DNA from: Bacteroidales bacterium
Lineage (GTDB): Bacteria > Bacteroidota > Bacteroidia > Bacteroidales > FEN-979
Direction: 5' to 3'
DNA: 47,918 nt
Assembly (NCBI GenBank): GCA_023231065.1
Contig: JALNWE010000020.1
Coordinates: forward strand, 1 to 47,918
Numbering within the stretch: position 1 is the first letter of the stretch; each line of letters begins with the position of its first letter. The notes under the pieces were generated by a model that had not been told where the DNA came from, ran no database searches, and saw only the letters and a program-made list of their open reading frames with translations. This document shows, piece after piece, positions 24,185 to 32,284 of this stretch. A program made the position numbers and the translations under genes.

Positions 24185-27100
24185 ATGATAGATATTTTTA
24201 AAAAACTCCTTGGAAATAAATCACAACGGGATATAAAGGCCATCGACCCCTTGGTCAGGAAGGCCCTGGAGGCTTATGAGACCATAATTACCCTTTCGAA
24301 TGATGGACTCCGCGAAAAAACCCTGGAGTTTAAACGTAGGATCAATGAACACATCGCCGGGAAAGAAAAGGAGATAGGATTGTTAAAAGAAAAACTCGAT
24401 TCCGACGACATCGGGATCGACGAAAAGGAAAAACTTTATGCCGAACTTGATCATCTTGAAAAGGAAAGTTATGAATTGACCCAGGAAGTACTGCTTGAAA
24501 TCCTCCCGGAAGCTTTTGCAGTTATGAAAGATACGGCCCGTCGTTTCTTTGAGAACGAGTATGTGGAAGTCACGGCAACACAAAATGACCGTGACCTTGC
24601 CGCCAGGAAAGACAGTATTGAAATTACTGGCGATATTGCCCGGTATAAAAACAGCTGGATGGCCGGCGGTAACATGATCAAATGGGATATGGTCCATTAT
24701 GATTGCCAACTTATTGGCGGGGTCGTCCTCCACGAAGGAAAAATTGCTGAAATGGCCACCGGTGAAGGAAAAACACTGGTCGCAACTTTGCCCATGTACC
24801 TTAATGCCCTTCCCGGTAAGGGGGTCCATATCGTTACAGTCAATGATTATCTGGCTAAACGCGACTCGGAATGGATGGGGACGCTGTTCGAATTCCATGG
24901 TTTAAAAGTGGATTGCATCGACCGTCACGAGCCCAATTCACAGGCCCGTCGCGATGCTTATTTAGCCGATATCACTTATGGGACCAACAACGAATTTGGT
25001 TTTGACTACCTGCGCGACAACATGACCAGCAACCCTGAAGAACTGGTACAGCGGCCCCATAACTATGCCATCGTGGATGAGGTGGACTCCGTGCTGATCG
25101 ATGATGCCCGGACACCATTGATCATTTCTGGCCCTACTCCCAAAGGGGAAAACCAACTGTTCGACGACCTGAAACCCAACGTCACAAAGCTCTATAATGC
25201 TCAGAAAAACCTGGTTACCAAACTTTTAGCTGAGGCGAAAGCCTTGACGGAGGATCCCAAAAACGAAGAAAATTTCCGGAGGGGTGGGGAACAATTGTTC
25301 AGGGCTTTTCATGGCCTGCCGAAAAATAAAGCATTGATTAAATTCCTCAGTGAACCCGGGATGAGGGCGCTGATGCAGAAAACCGAAAATTTTTATTTAG
25401 CGGAACAGGCTAAGAATATGCATATCATCGATGACGAACTTTATTTTGTGATCGATGAGAAAAACAACACCGTTGAATTGCGCGATAAAGGGATTGACTT
25501 ACTTACAGAATCTTACGAAGATCCTACATTTTATATATTACCCGATATCGGGTCGGTCATTGCCGACATTGAACGTGAGAAATTGTCGGAATTGGAAAAG
25601 ATTGAGAAAAAAGATTCCCTGTTGCGCGATTATTCCGTCAAGACTGAACGTGTCCATACTGTGAACCAGTTGCTTAAAGCTTATGCTTTGTTTGAAAAAG
25701 ACGTCGAGTATGTGGTGATGGATAATAAAGTGAAAATCGTGGATGAACAGACCGGTCGTATCCTGGAAGGACGTCGTTACAGCGATGGCCTGCATCAGGC
25801 CATTGAAGCCAAAGAGAGTGTGAAGATCGAAGCAGCTACCCAGACCTATGCGACCATTACCTTACAGAATTATTTCAGGATGTATAAGAAACTGGCTGGT
25901 ATGACCGGGACTGCTGAGACTGAAGCGGGTGAATTCTGGAATATTTATAAATTAGACGTTGTGGTGATCCCGACGAATAAACCGGTTATTCGCGACGACC
26001 GGGAAGATCTGGTTTATAAGACCAAACGCGAAAAATTCAATGCGGTCATCAATGAAATTGAGAAGCTGGTTGAACAAGGAAGGCCCGCGCTGGTTGGAAC
26101 TACCTCTGTTGAAACGTCAGAATTGTTAAGCCGGATGCTCAAACGTAAAAACATCCCTCATAATGTATTGAACGCCAAGTTACATGCGCGGGAAGCAGAT
26201 ATTGTTGCAGAAGCAGGGCGTGCCGGGACGGTGACCATTGCCACCAACATGGCGGGCCGTGGTACCGACATCAAGCTGGGACCAGGCGTAAAACAAGCCG
26301 GGGGGTTGGCCATCATCGGTACAGAAAGGCATGAATCTCGTCGCGTTGACCGTCAGTTACGTGGCCGGGCCGGTCGTCAGGGCGACCCGGGCAGTTCTCA
26401 GTTCTTTGTTTCATTAGAGGATGACCTGATGAGGATGTTCGGATCCGAAAGAATTGCCAAAATCATGGACCGGATGGGGATCCAGGATGGGGAAGTGATC
26501 CAGCACTCGATGATCACCAAATCCATTGAACGCGCTCAGAAAAAAGTAGAGGAAAACAACTTCGGGATCCGTAAACGGTTGCTTGAATATGACGACGTCA
26601 TGAACATACAGCGTGAAGTCATCTACAAAAAACGCCATCACGCTTTGTTTGGCGACCGCCTTGCAGTAGATATTTCGAACATGATCTATGACGTCTGTGA
26701 AACCATTGTCCTGGATACAGTTGAAAAAAGGGATTTTACCTCGTTCAAATATGATCTTCTTAAAGAATTTGCGTCGGATTCCCCCATTCCCGAGTCGGAT
26801 TTTGGGACACTCAGCGCCGATGAAATGGTAAACCGGTTATATAACCAGATTTATAAACGGTATAAATCGAAATGTGAGCTGATCGCGATGAAGACCTTCC
26901 CGGTAATACGTAACGTGTTTGAGAATGATACCCGGTATGAAAATATTGCCATCCCGGTAACCGATGGATTGAAAACCATGCAGGCGGTCGCGAATCTTCG
27001 TAAAGCTTATGAAGACCAGGGAAAAGAAGTAATCCTCTCCATCGAAAAGGGGATTGTTCTTGGCATGATCGACAATGCATGGAAAGACCATCTCCGCGAG

Positions 27101-27475
27101 ATGGACGACCTGAAACAATCGGTCCAGAATGCAGCTTATGAGCAGAAGGATCCTTTGCTGATCTATAAATTCGAATCCTTCGAATTGTTCAAGGCCATGG
27201 TTCAACGTACGAATAAAGAGATCACTTCCTTCCTGATCAAAGCCGATGTCCCCATGCAGACCGAAACCGTGAAGGAAGCCCAGGCACCGAGACGGATGGA
27301 CCGGTCCCGTATGAAGGAAGAACGTTCTGACTTACTTTCACAGGCTAATTCAAATACCCAGGAAAAACCTAAGCCTCAACCGGTCAAGGTCGAAAAGAAA
27401 GTCGGCCGCAATGATCCATGTCCATGCGGTAGCGGGAAGAAATATAAGAATTGCCATGGAACAGGAGGAAATTAG
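24185..27475 (+). CDS. secA: Preprotein translocase ATPase SecA
   Basis: SecA drives protein export through SecYEG. Walker A MATGEGKTLVA (~190-200), the DEVDSVLIDDARTPLIISG box (~297), GRRYSDGLHQAIEAKE, the Walker-type TNMAGRGTDIKLG and the ERHESRRVDRQLRGRAGRQGD motif VI are intact. The C-terminus has the zinc-binding CPCGSGKKYKNCHG for SecB or ribosome contact. At 1096 residues it is ~200 longer than E. coli SecA. Extra length lies in the N-terminal helical part and in a ~90-residue insert after LIISG, both usual in Bacteroidota. Confidence 0.98.
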   Translation: MIDIFKKLLGNKSQRDIKAIDPLVRKALEAYETIITLSNDGLREKTLEFKRRINEHIAGKEKEIGLLKEKLDSDDIGIDEKEKLYAELDHLEKESYELTQEVLLEILPEAFAVMKDTARRFFENEYVEVTATQNDRDLAARKDSIEITGDIARYKNSWMAGGNMIKWDMVHYDCQLIGGVVLHEGKIAEMATGEGKTLVATLPMYLNALPGKGVHIVTVNDYLAKRDSEWMGTLFEFHGLKVDCIDRHEPNSQARRDAYLADITYGTNNEFGFDYLRDNMTSNPEELVQRPHNYAIVDEVDSVLIDDARTPLIISGPTPKGENQLFDDLKPNVTKLYNAQKNLVTKLLAEAKALTEDPKNEENFRRGGEQLFRAFHGLPKNKALIKFLSEPGMRALMQKTENFYLAEQAKNMHIIDDELYFVIDEKNNTVELRDKGIDLLTESYEDPTFYILPDIGSVIADIEREKLSELEKIEKKDSLLRDYSVKTERVHTVNQLLKAYALFEKDVEYVVMDNKVKIVDEQTGRILEGRRYSDGLHQAIEAKESVKIEAATQTYATITLQNYFRMYKKLAGMTGTAETEAGEFWNIYKLDVVVIPTNKPVIRDDREDLVYKTKREKFNAVINEIEKLVEQGRPALVGTTSVETSELLSRMLKRKNIPHNVLNAKLHAREADIVAEAGRAGTVTIATNMAGRGTDIKLGPGVKQAGGLAIIGTERHESRRVDRQLRGRAGRQGDPGSSQFFVSLEDDLMRMFGSERIAKIMDRMGIQDGEVIQHSMITKSIERAQKKVEENNFGIRKRLLEYDDVMNIQREVIYKKRHHALFGDRLAVDISNMIYDVCETIVLDTVEKRDFTSFKYDLLKEFASDSPIPESDFGTLSADEMVNRLYNQIYKRYKSKCELIAMKTFPVIRNVFENDTRYENIAIPVTDGLKTMQAVANLRKAYEDQGKEVILSIEKGIVLGMIDNAWKDHLREMDDLKQSVQNAAYEQKDPLLIYKFESFELFKAMVQRTNKEITSFLIKADVPMQTETVKEAQAPRRMDRSRMKEERSDLLSQANSNTQEKPKPQPVKVEKKVGRNDPCPCGSGKKYKNCHGTGGN

Positions 27476-27478
27476 CTA

Positions 27479-27507
27479 TTGACGTGATGATTTTGTTTTT
27501 AATTTTG
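27479..27507 (+). promoter_or_regulatory. pyrH promoter: TTG, 18-bp spacer, TAATTTTG
   Basis: TTG at 27479-27481 (in TTGACG) and TAATTTTG at 27500-27507 fit the -33/-7 pattern with a slightly short spacer. The predicted start is ~20 bp before the pyrH ATG, which makes pyrH-frr independent of secA. Confidence 0.55.
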
Positions 27508-27533
27508 AACTTTGAGTTTTAAAACCATCTGGA

Positions 27534-28247
27534 ATGGCGATGTTTAAACGTATTCTTTTGAAGCTTTCCGGTGAAGCGCTGGAAGGCAAACAGGGTTATG
27601 GTATTGATCCTGAAAGGTTGGGTTGTTATGCTTCTGAAATAAAATCGGTTGCAGAAAGCGGGGTACAGGTAGCCATTGTGATCGGTGGCGGTAACATTTA
27701 CCGTGGCCTCCAGGGTGTAGGGGTCGGCATGGATAGGGTACAGGGGGATTATATGGGCATGCTGGCTACCCTGATCAACAGCATGGCCATCCAGGCAGCG
27801 CTGGAAACGATCGGAATACACGCAAAGCTTCTTTCCGGGCTTGCTGTATCCCCGGTTTGTGAGGCCATGGACCGGCGTAAAGCCATCGGTTACCTGGAAC
27901 AAGGATATGTTGTGATCATTGCCGGTGGTACGGGAAATCCGTTTTTTACCACCGATAGCGCTTCGGCGCTACGGGCCCTCGAAATCGGGGCAGATGCTTT
28001 ACTCAAAGGGACCAGGGTAGATGGTGTTTATACCACAGATCCTGAAAAAGATCCATCCGCGGTGAAATACGATGCCCTGTCGTTTGATGAAGTTTACCGG
28101 AAAGGATTAAAAATCATGGACCTTACGGCATTTACCCTTTGCAAGGAAAACAACCTTCCCGTCTATGTCTTTAATATGAATGAACAAGGGAACCTGAAAA
28201 GGCTGATGGATGGCGAAAAAATCGGGACATTCGTTACGCAGGGATGA
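27534..28247 (+). CDS. pyrH: Uridylate kinase (UMP kinase)
   Basis: It phosphorylates UMP to UDP. It belongs to the amino-acid-kinase fold: FKRILLKLSGEALEG at the N-terminus, VAIVIGGGNIYRG, GDYMGMLATLINSMAIQAALE, AGGTGNPFFTTDSASALRALEIGADALLKGTRVDGVY and the C-terminal NLPVYVFNM. Its 237 residues are normal. The ATG at 27534 was chosen; one two codons later is equally possible. frr follows after 62 bp, the widely conserved pyrH-frr pair. Confidence 0.97.
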   Translation: MAMFKRILLKLSGEALEGKQGYGIDPERLGCYASEIKSVAESGVQVAIVIGGGNIYRGLQGVGVGMDRVQGDYMGMLATLINSMAIQAALETIGIHAKLLSGLAVSPVCEAMDRRKAIGYLEQGYVVIIAGGTGNPFFTTDSASALRALEIGADALLKGTRVDGVYTTDPEKDPSAVKYDALSFDEVYRKGLKIMDLTAFTLCKENNLPVYVFNMNEQGNLKRLMDGEKIGTFVTQG

Positions 28248-28309
28248 CGGATGACAGATAAGGATGCAAATCAAGCCTCCAAACATAATAACTTATAGCA
28301 ATACATCCT

Positions 28310-28873
28310 ATGAATGAAGAGATAGAATTTACGCTGGAAGAGACGAAAGAAAGTATGAACCTCACTGTTCAGCATCTGGAAAAGGAACTCCAAAAAGTAA
28401 GGGCCGGGAAAGCCAGCGCACAGATGCTGGATGGGGTAAAGATCGACTATTATGGAGTCATGACCCCCATTGAACAAACAGCCAATGTCAGTACTCCCGA
28501 CGGCCGCCAGATCATCGTTCAACCCTGGGATAAAAACGTGCTCGGACTTATTGATAAAGCCATCCAGGCGGCTAATTTAGGATTCAACCCGAAAAATGAG
28601 GGAGAAATACTCCGGATCATTGTTCCCCCTCTGACCGAAGAAAGACGTCGGGACCTGGTTAAAAAAGCAAAAATAGAAGCAGAAAATGCCAGGATCGGTA
28701 TTCGTAATATACGCCGGACCGCGAATGAGACTGCCAAAAAATTAAAAAAAGACGGCATTCCCGAAGATGAAGTCGATAAACTGGAGACCGAAATACAGAA
28801 AATTACCGATGATTTTATTATAAAAGTTGATAAAATATTCGAAACCAAGGAGAAAGATATAATGACCGTATGA
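28310..28873 (+). CDS. frr: Ribosome recycling factor
   Basis: RRF splits post-termination ribosomes together with EF-G. The three-helix bundle is recognisable: MNLTVQHLEKELQKVRAGKASAQMLDGVKIDYYG, TPIEQTANVSTPDGRQIIVQPWD, IVPPLTEERRRDLVKKAK and the C-terminal KKDGIPEDEVDKLETEIQKITDDF. Its 187 residues are normal. Its TGA stop abuts the stop codon of the convergent GH20 gene, leaving no spacer for a terminator. Confidence 0.97.
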   Translation: MNEEIEFTLEETKESMNLTVQHLEKELQKVRAGKASAQMLDGVKIDYYGVMTPIEQTANVSTPDGRQIIVQPWDKNVLGLIDKAIQAANLGFNPKNEGEILRIIVPPLTEERRRDLVKKAKIEAENARIGIRNIRRTANETAKKLKKDGIPEDEVDKLETEIQKITDDFIIKVDKIFETKEKDIMTV

Positions 28874-31327
28874 TCAGTACACCACGATCTCATCGGTAAA
28901 CATCCAGCAATCCTGCCCTGAACCTTCATGCCAGGAGGGACATTTTCCCAGATTTTTTGCCTTCACCTTTACATACCTTGCTTTGGTATCAGGCATAAAT
29001 TGTATATTGAAAGGCTGGATAAAAGTCTGCTCTTCCTTGGGTGGGATAGCATTGGGAACCTCGTTGATGGAGTGGTAACGTTTACCATCAGAAGATAGCG
29101 AATATTCAACCAAAACAGGTAAAAATATCCAGCTTCGCTGGTTCTGAAGAAAATTCATTTGAACCGTGTTGACAGGAACTTCTTTTCCAAGGTCGATAAT
29201 GATCTCCAGATCATTGCCAAGGAATCCCTGCCACATCCCATCGCGATGACTGATAGAACCGCGCAGTCCATCAACCAATGCTCCGGGCCCCGAAGCCGGG
29301 TACCGGTAAGAATAACCAGACAGGTATTTTAACGGTTTCCCGATGGCCAGATGAAAAAGGAATGGTATGTCCGTCGTCGTTTCCTTCAATTTCCCATCCA
29401 CAAAAAGGCCGGCGCGAATGATCCCGTTCCGTTTGATTTCAAATGGGCCGGTATAAAGGGGCGAAGTGGCTTTAACATCATCCCCGTTGATGGTATAATG
29501 AATAGGGACATCCCATTGCTCCGATCCGAGCGCCACCCTGGTCACATTCGTTTTTTTATCAGTAATGGTGTTTATTTCCGCCCGGAAAGATCCCTTACTG
29601 TAATTCACTTTCATGTCGTCGAGCCGTTGGTATTGCGTCGCCATCCGGCTCCGGAAATCATCCCAGGTACGTGATTTTTCAGGCGACCATAAGACTTCGG
29701 CCAACGCGATCATGCGTGGCACTGCCATATATTCGGCCTGAGAAGGCGTAGGGATGAATTCGGCCCAGACATTTCCCTGGGCCCCGAGGATATGTTTGGC
29801 TTCTTCCGGATTGAGTTCACCGGGCGTTGGGTTATATGAATAAACTTTTTTCAGGGTGGTAAAACCACCGATGGCTTTCGGCTCAAACCGTGGATCGGCC
29901 TGGTAATGGTCAAAATAGCAAAACGAACCAGGGGTCATGATCGCGTCATGGCCTTGCCGTGCCGCAGCAATTCCTCCTTCGACCCCCCGCCAGGACATCA
30001 CGGTAGCTTCAGGGGGGAGCCCGCCTTCTAAAATTTCATCCCATCCAATCACCTTACGGCCCCTGGATACAATAAATTTTTCGATCCTTTTAATAAAATA
30101 ACTTTGAAGTTCATTTTCATCCTTCAGCCCTTCTGACTTGATCCTTGCCTGACATTTTGGGCATTGTTTCCAATTGGCCTTATCTGCTTCATCTCCGCCA
30201 ATATGGATGTATTGAGATGGAAATAATTCCATTACCTCTGTCAAAACATCCTGCAGGAAAGTGAAAACAGAATCGTTCCCGGCGCAAAAAATATCAAGAT
30301 CGGGCCAATAACTTCCGGAAGGGACCGTAAATGGCCCACCTTTGCAGGATAACCGCGGGTAGGCAGCCAGGACTTCCACGGAATGGGCCGGCATTTCTAT
30401 TTCAGGAATGATGGTTACGTAACGGTCAGCGGCATATTTCACAATCTCGCGGATATCGTCCTGGGTATAGTACCCTCCGTAAGTGGCTTTTTCTCCTGGT
30501 TTTTGAGCCGGGCGTCCATTCCATGGAAGATCTTCATGATCAACGCGCCATGCGGCAATTTCTGTCAGTTTCGGATATTTTTTGATCTCGATCCGCCAAC
30601 CGTGATCATCGGTAAGATGCCAGTGAAAAGTATTCATTTTATATTGGGCGATCAGGTCGATGTATCTTTTTATAAAATCTTTCGGAAAAAAATGGCGGGA
30701 AACATCAAGATGCATACCCCTGTATGAATATCGCGGCTGGTCTTTAATGGCAATACAGGGAATAGTATAGCTTTTACTATGGTCGGCCTGATCTGGCACA
30801 AAGAAATCCGCAGGCATCAACTGTAGCAATGTTTGCATTCCATAAAACAATCCCTGTGCAGTCCCGGCCCGGACAAGAATTTGTTTGGGCGTTACCTGTA
30901 ATTCATAGCTTTCGGGATTAGTTCCCTTCCCTGTATCTTTCAGGGTAAAAATAACAACTTTCGTCCCCTTGACAGGTTTTTCTCCGGTTTTGTCCGGTAA
31001 TAAAGGACACCCGGCATTTTTCGCACAATCCGAAAAGAGACCCGAAATATGCGATACTTCCTGATTATTGCCGGCAATGATCAAACGCGTATCCTGATCC
31101 AGAATGAAATTTCCCCTAAGCAGTTTCATTTTTACCGGTTTTGGAATAACCGAAGGCCCTTTTATCCCACCCGGTTCAATGGCCATCATATTCATGGGTA
31201 CGAAAATCATGAAAAAAAAATAAAGGAGGTTCCTGATTGTCCTTTGACGTGGCAGCGTTGTAATCAAAGCAGGATACAAAATATGGGTAACTTTACTTAG
31301 GGACATATCTGAGTTGTTGATTTTCAT
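28874..31327 (-). CDS. Exported beta-N-acetylhexosaminidase, GH20, with discoidin-like C-terminus
   Basis: A late signal segment (NLLYFFFMIFVPMNMMA, ~33-49) leads into a GH20b-like N-domain (~55-195), then the GH20 barrel: YRGMHLDVSRHFFP, FHWHLTDDHGWRIEIKKYP, EIEMPAHS and HIGGDEADK with the catalytic Asp379-Glu380 pair. After ~545 come Fn3-like linker strands and a C-terminal F5/8 type C (discoidin) domain (~670-817: DLGKEVPVNTVQMNFL ... ARYVKVKAKN). It releases terminal GlcNAc or GalNAc from glycans by substrate-assisted catalysis. Start at 31327 is supported by a -7 box ~60 bp upstream, though an ATG seven codons in is possible. Confidence 0.92.
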   Translation of the reverse strand: MKINNSDMSLSKVTHILYPALITTLPRQRTIRNLLYFFFMIFVPMNMMAIEPGGIKGPSVIPKPVKMKLLRGNFILDQDTRLIIAGNNQEVSHISGLFSDCAKNAGCPLLPDKTGEKPVKGTKVVIFTLKDTGKGTNPESYELQVTPKQILVRAGTAQGLFYGMQTLLQLMPADFFVPDQADHSKSYTIPCIAIKDQPRYSYRGMHLDVSRHFFPKDFIKRYIDLIAQYKMNTFHWHLTDDHGWRIEIKKYPKLTEIAAWRVDHEDLPWNGRPAQKPGEKATYGGYYTQDDIREIVKYAADRYVTIIPEIEMPAHSVEVLAAYPRLSCKGGPFTVPSGSYWPDLDIFCAGNDSVFTFLQDVLTEVMELFPSQYIHIGGDEADKANWKQCPKCQARIKSEGLKDENELQSYFIKRIEKFIVSRGRKVIGWDEILEGGLPPEATVMSWRGVEGGIAAARQGHDAIMTPGSFCYFDHYQADPRFEPKAIGGFTTLKKVYSYNPTPGELNPEEAKHILGAQGNVWAEFIPTPSQAEYMAVPRMIALAEVLWSPEKSRTWDDFRSRMATQYQRLDDMKVNYSKGSFRAEINTITDKKTNVTRVALGSEQWDVPIHYTINGDDVKATSPLYTGPFEIKRNGIIRAGLFVDGKLKETTTDIPFLFHLAIGKPLKYLSGYSYRYPASGPGALVDGLRGSISHRDGMWQGFLGNDLEIIIDLGKEVPVNTVQMNFLQNQRSWIFLPVLVEYSLSSDGKRYHSINEVPNAIPPKEEQTFIQPFNIQFMPDTKARYVKVKAKNLGKCPSWHEGSGQDCWMFTDEIVVY

Positions 31328-31387
31328 TATTCATTGGTTATTTGATTTTTTGTTTTTCAACAATTTCTTTCATTTCTCACTGTTGTC

Positions 31388-31395
31388 CAAAAGTA
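31388..31395 (-). promoter_or_regulatory. -7 promoter element TACTTTTG of the GH20 gene
   Basis: On the minus strand TACTTTTG fits TAnnTTTG, with its start ~60 bp before the ATG. On the plus strand a near-match, TACTTTCG, lies 13 bp away (31409-31416) facing the decayed transporter, so this was probably a divergent promoter. Confidence 0.55.
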
Positions 31396-31466
31396 CGGGT
31401 TTTTTCGGTACTTTCGCAAGGATTCATCAATCCTGTTGTATCTCTTCGACCAATACCAAACCTGGA

Positions 31467-31912
31467 TTTACTTCATTCCCCGGGAATTTCCGGACCGCTG
31501 TTTCCATGGAATTTTTCGAACGGCGCCCTTATTACGGCGTCATGTCCGTGTTATCGGCTTACCTGGTTTTATTAAAAAATGACGAGGGACTTGGTTTTTC
31601 TTCCGCCTATGTGACTGTTTTCAGCTGAATGATCCTCATACACTGGGCGAAATGACCACCCACCCAAAGTTCATTGCCTACATCGGGCTCATAGCTCCGG
31701 ATGATAAAAAAGCGTTATACCTGGGATACCCTTTTCTTTATGGCGTAATAGGAAGCGGCGTGGGAGAGATCCTGGGAGCCTGGCTTCATGTTTTGTATGT
31801 TGATAGGATGAATCAACCATCCATGTTATGGTTGACATTCAGTATGATAGGCATGCTGATCATCATTGGATTATTACTTTATAACAAGTTCCTTGTTCCA
31901 AAGAACAGATAA
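31467..31912 (+). pseudogene. Decayed MFS (POT-like peptide transporter) gene with internal deletion
   Basis: Two remnants of one transporter are visible in different frames. The 5' part (to 31628) reads FRTAVSMEFFERRPYYGVMSV ..., the start of the first membrane helix in POT-type permeases. It ends in TGA just after GLGFSSAYVTVF. The 3' part (from about 31622, frame shifted) reads DPHTLGEMTTHPKFIAYIG, two hydrophobic helices (YPFLYGVIGSGVGEILGAWL and WLTFSMIGMLIIIGLLLYNKF) and stops at 31912. A normal protein has ~450-500 residues, so some 350 central residues are lost. The 3' remnant alone forms an 86-codon reading frame, which I do not regard as a gene. Confidence 0.75.
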
Positions 31913-31954
31913 TCCCTGTATCTCCATTTTATTCCCGATTCAAATTTTTTAATC

Positions 31955-32028
31955 TCTCCGGGTAAGTTTCCCGTCGCTTGCGACGAATGAGAAATAATTC
32001 CCGGAGATACCTCGATGCTTGCGGCGAG
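31955..32028. repeat. Nested palindrome cluster
   Basis: TCTCCGGG (31955-31962) and CCCGGAGA (32000-32007) are perfect inverted repeats. They enclose the perfect palindrome CGTCGCTTGCGACG around 31972-31985. A second hairpin with the same GCTTGC core, CTCG ... CGAG, follows at 32011-32028. The structure is strong but no U-tract follows. Confidence 0.7.
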
Positions 32029-32140
32029 GAGATTCATTGCGCCCAGAAAAAAATTTCCATTAATGAATGAATTCCATCATTTTAATGTATATTTGTTAAA
32101 TACTGTATTGTCAGTTTGTTGATGTTACAATTTTGGGTCT

Positions 32141-32259
32141 ACTCCGAAAACTACTTTTCACCGCCAAGTCGCTAAGGCGCAAAATTGTAAATAATTGGAT
32201 ATGATATATTTGCGTCTTCGCATCTTCATGGTAAAATGAAAAATTTGGCTTTTCGGAGT
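32141..32259. repeat. 119-bp inverted-repeat (MITE-like) element
   Basis: The ends ACTCCGAAAA (32141-32150) and TTTTCGGAGT (32250-32259) are perfect 10-bp inverted repeats. Inside, TTTTCACCGCCAAG... with GGCGCAAA (to 32183) pairs imperfectly with TTTGCGTCTTCGC ... ATGAAAA (from 32209). No reading frame lies inside. I see no clear target duplication. A collapsed version of the ends lies at 4807-4828. Confidence 0.7.
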
Positions 32260-32284
32260 TAGCTCAATTTTAAGTTTTTAAGAG

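Larger units (their letters stand above)
31913..32284. other. Gene-free region with two structured repeat elements
   Basis: The 372 bp between the decayed transporter and the next gene hold no credible coding sequence. They contain the nested palindrome cluster at 31955-32028 and the inverted-repeat element at 32141-32259, both listed separately. Confidence 0.7.

Noticed and set aside
31652..31912. 86-codon frame as a small membrane protein
   Set aside because: It matches only the end of a much larger transporter, and the beginning of the same protein lies upstream in another frame.
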